Below are positions 58,378 to 64,000 of a stretch of DNA of 64,000 nt, one piece after another. The DNA comes from Halichondria panicea (lineage: Eukaryota; Porifera; Demospongiae; Suberitida; Halichondriidae), in contig NC_087382.1 of the NCBI RefSeq assembly GCF_963675165.1, positions 558,001 to 622,000 of the forward strand, written 5' to 3'. The position numbers and the translations under genes were made by a program. Below the pieces are notes generated by a model that saw only the letters and a list, made by a program, of their open reading frames with translations, did not search any database and was not told where the DNA came from. The stretch's first letter is position 1; each line of letters starts with the position of its first letter.

Positions 58378-59120
58378 GGTTTAATCAATATCTCCATTCC
58401 TCCAGTCTTATCCCCCCGCCCACACACTCTCCACAGAGTCCCTCCCAGAGTTCATAGTCCACCACACAATGGAAGAGCTGTGTATGCCTTGTTGACTGGT
58501 GCTCCCCCGAGACTCCGCCCCTTCCCCTGCCCAGCCCATCCCTCGGAGGAGACCAGCTGGTGTACAACAAGCACTGGAGCAGGTGGGTGGGGTTTGCAGT
58601 GTAGGAAGATTCCTAAGAACTGCTATATTATGTTACGTAGGTAGAGTACGTACGTTCAAAGTTTGTTAGAGAATCATCTTATTTGAAGCATGTCTGTAGT
58701 TTTTGGTTGGGTCAAAATGATCAGTTTGCACATTTAAAAATTAAAGTTCATTGAAGGACCTTCTATATTGTTTAAAAAATATTCACAATAGCTTCATGTA
58801 ATGGTGAAAAAACTTCAGAGAGGTCAGGGTTCACCCGTTACCCCATTACCTTATTACCGTACGTGCATGTAGGTAGCTATACATGAACTTGAACAAGCTA
58901 TCACAATTATACACAGGTGTCAATATTAGTAAAACATTCCGCTCTCTGTGACTAATTCACAAATTCACAAAATATTCACGATTTTATATATACTATGTCC
59001 GTATTCCACACTACGCTAGTACACTATAATATTAACCGTCACTCCCCATGCATGTACAGGTGCTTTGGTATTGTCCACCACCCCTGCCTGCACAAGATGC
59101 TCTCAGCTACTCTTGTCTGA
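58378..59120 (+). other. Unidentified duplicated exon-like sequence (copy 2)
   Basis: Counterpart of 25564-26985: SLPEFIVHH, GDQLVYNKHWSR and CFGIVHHPCLHKML are recognisable but not in one frame. The first piece (ITEKITVTHF) is absent here. Likely a gene remnant of unknown identity. Confidence 0.35.
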
Positions 59121-59281
59121 TGTTTTCCGATGTTACATTAAAAAGAAACTATACAAACTAGCTTGAAATAATCAAGTCTTGTGTGTTGCATAGGAGTGCA
59201 TGAATGCGTGGTGACAGTTGTATATTATTATCTTCCCACAATCATCTAAGTTGTGTCATGTTTGTTGTCTTGTAATCTCCG

Positions 59282-59292
59282 GCGCATGCGCA
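59282..59292. promoter_or_regulatory. NRF1-type palindrome upstream of K6
   Basis: GCGCATGCGCA followed by GAGGGCATGTCTTGTAG at about 59314, in the same relative place as in K3. The non-coding first exon follows and ends near 59418 (ATTTCA then GTGAGT). Confidence 0.4.
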
Positions 59293-59538
59293 GTATACCA
59301 ATGTGCAAGGAAAGAGGGCATGTCTTGTAGTTCATGAGTGTTGTTTGGTTTGTCTGCTGTTCCCTGGCCCTACTAGCTGGTGAAATCAAAGGGAAGATAC
59401 TGTAGCCTCGACATATTTCAGTGAGTGCAGACAGCACTGCATGTGTACTGTATAGGTACTGTACATGATTTACTTTAGAGCTGTGCACACCTATGTACTC
59501 CCTCCTATAAAGCATTCATTCCACACTCTACAGAGAAG

Positions 59539-62500
59539 ATGTCTGACTATCTCACAATAGCAGATCTAAACAAAGTGTACCTCGCTACGTTTGAAGCTCG
59601 AATCAAGTGGCGAAACATCTTGTTAATGCTCGAAGTCTCTGCAGCTACAATCAGAAGTATCAGCAAAGAATGGAACAATGATCCTGATGACTGCTATCGT
59701 GAGGGGCTGTTGGAATGGCTGAATGAAGGAGAGAGAAGCTGGCAATCTATGGTCAAAGCATTGTCCAGTCCTACTGTGGGCCACATTCACATAGCCAGGA
59801 CTATCGAGAGAGATCATCTACAGTCTAGCAATCCTACTGATGTGAAGTCGGAGGGTGAGTACCAATTAATTCACCTAGCTATATAAATGATATGCCCCAC
59901 CTAGGGCGATTAGTCTTGCAAGCAAAGAAGGGTAGTGTCAAAATATTGACCATTCCACTACATTTCCCTAATGTGCTCCCCAGGTGGTGGGGGAGGAGAC
60001 ATATTATTGATAGGTGCATAATTATGTCTAAAAATAGTTTACATACCGTATAGCGGGTATATTTTGAGCGTATAAAAATGTTCGCGGTTTTCGCGGATTG
60101 AGCCTGTATCGCAAAAATTTATGAATAGTAGGCGTGTTCAGTATTATTGACCACACCTATGACAATAAGAGGTGCCTCACACAGGCTAGGCCTGGATTTG
60201 AGGCTAACGGTGTGGAGGTACAGCTGCATGTTGATTAGCCTAGATCCCAGGCCGAGTTTTCGCTTTTATAACGGTTAGGCGAACAACTGGGCCTGGTACT
60301 AGTTGTCTGCGCATGCGTCAGTCGTTCGTCAGATTCTGACGAATGGATATTCTCGTTCACTTTCGTGACATTTATATTCGTGTACTATCGTGTACTAGAA
60401 GTCAGTTCCCGTTTTATCATTATTGGAATGGCTCTTAGCTGAAGCTTCTCTCTTCTCTGAAGCTTAGAAAACATTATTCTGAAGACTGAACAACAAGGGA
60501 AAAGGTATAAAGCTTTGTCAAGCTTGTTAAGGTCAGATATTTTTGTGTGGGCCCTATGCTATCATGTCAAGTCGTGTTCATGTTTGGTATTAAAAGATCT
60601 ATAGTATCATCATTAATATGGTGGATCAAGTGAAGAGTGTGAGCTAGAGAACTTGGTGCTGCCATCATCAGCTCGTCGACAATGACACTATAACCTGTTT
60701 AATACGAGAAATTTAATATGTACATGTATACAGTAGATCTACACGTATTTTGAATGTCTACTTCTCTGTACAGGAGCAATGGCTACTATCCAGCTATCCC
60801 AACATTGTTCCTCTTGGCCATACTAACGGACAAGACTGGACAGTTTAAGGTAAGGGTTTAACCGTGTTTGGTTTCTTTAATATTGTCCTATACTTACAGG
60901 ACTGGAGTATGACCTGATCGTTCGAGTGTTGCTGGGTAGCTCAGAGGCATCAAGAAAATTTACGTTTTCTCAAGCAAAGTTTAACTGAGTTACAAGTTGG
61001 GGCCTAGAATCAGAGAAGTCCAGCAGCCTGCTAAATCGTTGAAACGTAATTTGAAGGCATTCAATCATCTTGAAGTTGCCCTGGGTCACTGTAATCGTGC
61101 TGCAGCACAACTGGCAGCTCCCCAGGCCCTTGTGAAGCAGCTCCCTATGTGCATCTTTTGTGTACTCACTCACTCTGTGCATTTTCTGTGTACAAATTTC
61201 AATTATTGATTTATTAAATATCTTTGCCGACCACAAATACAATGAAAATTTGACGCATGCGCAGACAACTAGTACCAGGCCCAGTTGTTCGCCTAACCGT
61301 TATAAAAAGCAAAAACTCGGCCTGGGATCGAGGCTACATGTTGATGTGCGCATGCGCCAAAAGGCTGGAACTCAGACCACGAAAATAAATCCGCGAAATC
61401 CTTTGTAATGGTCCATCCGCGAAAATTTATACCCTCGAAATATACCCGCTATACTGTAGTCATTCCTTACTAACCACTCATCCCACCCCACACACATTGT
61501 TCTGTACAGTTGACCATAATCGTCAAAAGATCAATGAAGATTTGACCGTTTTCTTAGACGGGCCACTCGGTAAAGGTGCATTTGGAGCAGTTTTCAAAGC
61601 CAGGTACAGGGGCGAGATTTGTGCAGTCAAAGTGCTGCTTCACGATGCTATGGAGATGCAGGCAAGTATTGCAGTTGGCAAAAATGAAGATGCTAGCAAT
61701 GCAATTGATCGTGAGAGTGATTTTCTCAAGTCGTTCAAGCACCCAAACGTTGTGAAGTTTTTGTCGACTGCTAAGCACCCCAAATCAGGTGGTACAATCC
61801 TCGTTGTTGAGTTGATGGATTGCAATCTGAGATCCTATTTCTCCGGCCTTGATGAAGAGTCCCTCACTAGCGAATGTGAAATTAGCCTCTCCAAAGACAT
61901 GGCTTGTGGTCTGGCCTACATTCACAGCAAGCAGATTATCCACCGTGACCTCTGTGGCGATAACGTCTTGCTGAAGCTTACACTGCCAGTGCCTGTCGCA
62001 AAGATTTCCGACTTTGGCATGTCACGGCTTTACGATCCCTCCAAGCTTAGCTCCACCCTAACAGCCATTGGTCAGCGTAGAGGGTATCTACCTCCTGAGG
62101 CCTATCGATTGGAAGAGGAGAATTACGATAATAGCCTGGATGTGTTTTCCTTTGGGGTGATTTTAACGCAGATTGTTTGCAAGTTAGAGACGATCAAATC
62201 AGCCAAGGATCGATCATTCCATGTTGCCCAGATCCCTCGCACACACAGGTTGAGGAAGCTTATCGACAGTTGTTTGCAAGAAGACATGACGAGGAGACCA
62301 TCTGCCAGGGACATCTGTGAGTCTATTAGATACGTAGTGCATGATAATTATGTGTTTACGCTTCCGAAAAATATGTCAAATTACTTTTTAATGTTTAATT
62401 CTTACTTTTAGATGCTTCACTGACAAGAGACTCGGACCCAATGGAGGCAGCAAAGAGAGAGACGAAGGACACTCAACTAGTCAAGAAGGTGCGTACATGT

Positions 62501-63882
62501 AGTGTGTGAATGAGATTCCTAATAACAATAGTACTGTACCCTAGGGTGCTGTTTCATTGTAAAAAGCATGTTAAGTTTTGTTACGTAATTCTTTAGAAAG
62601 ATTACTATAGTACTGTAAATACTTGTACAATTGTGATATTCACGTCTTTTTCCTACCAGCGTTCCCCTGTACAGGCACACAGGGAACAGACTGAGCACAA
62701 AGATGCTGAGCTGGTCAGGAGAGACGCCATCATTCAACAACAGAGACAGGTGATATGAAATGCAACACTCTAATTATTTTTGCAGAGCTATAGTAGAAGC
62801 TTTGATCTGTTATAATCGTACTGTACATTCTAGTGGACTGGTGGGCGTCGCCTCTTAAGCTAATTAGAGAAAGTGATTTAGTGTGCATACAATTATTGCT
62901 ACAAGTAACACTCGCTTGTTAGTAGACACTATCCTAATTACACTCATTCATTATTCAGGGTCCCCCTCCCAGAGAGTTGAGACCTCCACTCACTCTGAAA
63001 TGGAGAAGAGGAAAAAACATGCCAATCAAGATGGGCACCTCAGTACAGAGTGTTGTTATCGGTGACACGGCGTATGTTGGTGGAGGCAATGCAGACAATG
63101 ATCTTGACAAGTGTACAGTGATGAAGCTCGAGCAAGATCAATGGACTAAACTACCAGAGTACACTGCCAAGTGGTTCGCTGTGACATCATTCGCTAATCG
63201 ACTAGTGCTGGTGGGAGGACGTTATCAAAGAAACAACAAAGTCAGCAATCAACTTGCCGTCTTTAAGTCAGGGGAATGGACTCACCCGTACCCACCAATG
63301 AACATTGCTCGTAATTCTTCAACAGCTGTCTCCTTAAACAACTACATCATTGTAGCTGGTGGGGTTGATGATGAAGGACGTATCTCCTCCTCTGTGGAGG
63401 TGTTGGACGTGGCATCAAGAAGATGGTACATTGCTCAGTCACTACCTAACCCACGAGCAGTACGACAATCGACTCTCATAGGAAACACCCTCTACCTAAT
63501 GGGATGGTTCGATCACACTGGGGAACCAACCAAGACAGTGCACCACGTCGACCTCAATGAACTCATTGCAAAGGCCCTTTCCAACCTGGACACACCCACT
63601 CTCTGGCAGACCTTACAGGAAGTACCACTCGTGTTGTCAGCTCCTCTCAGTATTGGGAGGTTACTATTAGCTGTTGGTGGAGCAGACGACAGAGTCAACC
63701 CAAGTTCATCGATCCACCTCTACCAGCCTGACACCAGGAGGTGGGTGAAAGTGGGAGACCTGCCTACTGCACGATACCGCTGCACATGCTCAGTACTTCC
63801 TAGTGGAGAGGTCATTGTAGCTGGAGGAGAGACCAAAACTTTTTACGTTCAAACTGTGGACTTCTTCGCTATGAGTGCTTAG
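59539..63882 (+). CDS. K6: Death-kinase-coiled coil-Kelch protein
   Basis: Coding exons 59539-59854, 61510-62316, 62412-62488, 62675-62749, 62959-63882, about 732 residues. Death domain (MSDYLTIADLNKVY, IKWRNILLML, DPDDCYREGL), then a TKL-like kinase with GKGAFGAV, AVKV lysine, HRDLCGDN, DFG and PPEA, a 26-codon linker, one coiled-coil exon (EHKDAELVRRDAI, the same as exon 6 of class A genes), and six Kelch blades ending VQTVDFFAMSA. This is the fullest class B gene and shows that the coiled-coil exon is shared by both classes. The first intron (1.65 kb) holds two nested MITEs. Frames are open throughout; all exon borders are GT-AG. The Kelch exon differs from K2 and K4 mainly at the propeller-face positions and in loops after the GG pairs. 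Confidence 0.85.
60046..61456. mobile_element. MITE (CCGTATAGCGGGTATA ends) split by a second element
   Basis: Left CCGTATAGCGGGTATATTTTGAG and right CTCGAAATATACCCGCTATACTG are inverted ends with TA flanks (60044-60045, 61457-61458). Without the inner 1,101-bp element and its duplicated target, it would be about 300 bp. Related to the MITEs at 17795, 21925 and 28552. Confidence 0.85.
60236..61336. mobile_element. 1,101-bp TIR element nested in a MITE, 9-bp target duplication
   Basis: Inverted ends of about 85 bp: TAGCCTAGATCCCAGGCCGA... with GTTAGGCGAACAACTGGGCC and ACTAGTTGTCTGCGCATGCG on both arms. Target duplication CATGTTGAT at 60227-60235 and 61337-61345. Same TAGCCTCGATCCCAGG end family as the 36-47-bp miniature elements. 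The interior has no recognisable transposase. Confidence 0.9.
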
Positions 63883-64000
63883 TTGTTTTGTTACTAGCTA
63901 TTCACTACTAGCGTTCAATCGGAGACGGATCGGCCTGGGAACGAGGTTAACTACATGTATTCACTTGTTGTAATAGCATTAATTAGCAACGATCTTGATT
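63883..64000. other. 3' flank of K6 with a TAGCCTCG-family end
   Basis: CGGCCTGGGAACGAGGTTA near 63930 resembles an inverted end of the TAGCCTCGTTCCCAGGCC family. The next companion gene copy would be expected beyond the window. Confidence 0.4.

Larger units (their letters stand above)
48703..58990. repeat. Segmental duplication, copy 2 (partner about 22188-26310)
   Basis: Partner of copy 1, colinear except for the 6,132-bp transposon at 51225-57356 and small gaps. Beyond it, K6 corresponds to K3. The 3' flank of the Kelch exon is almost the same in both (for example TTTCATGTCCTTC.TGTTATA), so the event is young relative to the divergence of the other units. Confidence 0.85.

Noticed and set aside
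1-64000. tRNA, rRNA and bacterial operon features
   Set aside because: No cloverleaf or rRNA-like stretch was noticed by eye, and gene structure is split and eukaryotic throughout. A tRNAscan or Rfam run would be needed to exclude small RNAs.

Overview
This is eukaryotic nuclear DNA, most likely from an early-branching animal; a demosponge is my best guess. Genes are split by short GT-AG introns. The domain repertoire is metazoan: Death domain, tyrosine-kinase-like kinase and Kelch propeller. Intergenic DNA is AT-rich and crowded with small TIR elements and CA/TG microsatellites. The species is inferred, not demonstrated. I saw no rRNA, tRNA or CRISPR array.

The window is a tandem array of one duplicated locus. 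Six plus-strand genes all end in the same six-bladed Kelch exon. They have two kinds of head. Class A (K1 2536-8189, K2 19681-23143, K4 32561-38853) is kinase with an HRDL..N loop, coiled-coil exons, then Kelch. Class B (K3 27294-30852, K5 41863-49644, K6 59539-63882) is Death domain, a second and unrelated TKL-like kinase, a linker, then Kelch. The class B head has the Death-kinase order of IRAK/Pelle. K2, K3, K4 and K6 have continuous reading frames. K1 has a 2-bp deletion in its kinase exon. K5 has lost the kinase exon but still splices in frame. Between the plus genes, on the minus strand, lie decayed copies of an unrecognised companion gene (acidic C-terminus, coiled coil, Death-like remnant). 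They are tail-to-tail with the preceding Kelch gene and head-to-head with the next plus gene. The head-to-head intervals carry a conserved 13-bp TGCTGATTCAGCA palindrome resembling a Maf recognition element.

The block from about 22.19 to 30.85 kb was duplicated to about 48.70 to 63.88 kb. The two copies give empty and filled sites that date several insertions. The largest is a 6,132-bp DNA transposon (51225-57356) with 9-bp target duplications, carrying a decayed transposase fused to a Ulp1-type protease and a PHD finger. Other elements are a 4,458-bp Mutator-like element (9989-14446), a TTAA-flanked piggyBac-like relic (47454-48369) nested in a 4.2-kb TA-flanked element that also holds a 91-bp minisatellite, several TA-flanked CCGTA... 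MITEs, and a family of 36-47-bp elements that are little more than two inverted ends with perfect 9-bp target duplications.

Functionally, the cluster looks like a young, diversifying family of intracellular kinase-Kelch proteins. The paralogs differ most at one equivalent position in most Kelch blades, on the face that binds ligands in other Kelch propellers. A role in sensing or innate signalling is a hypothesis; the sequence shows only the architecture and where the variation sits.
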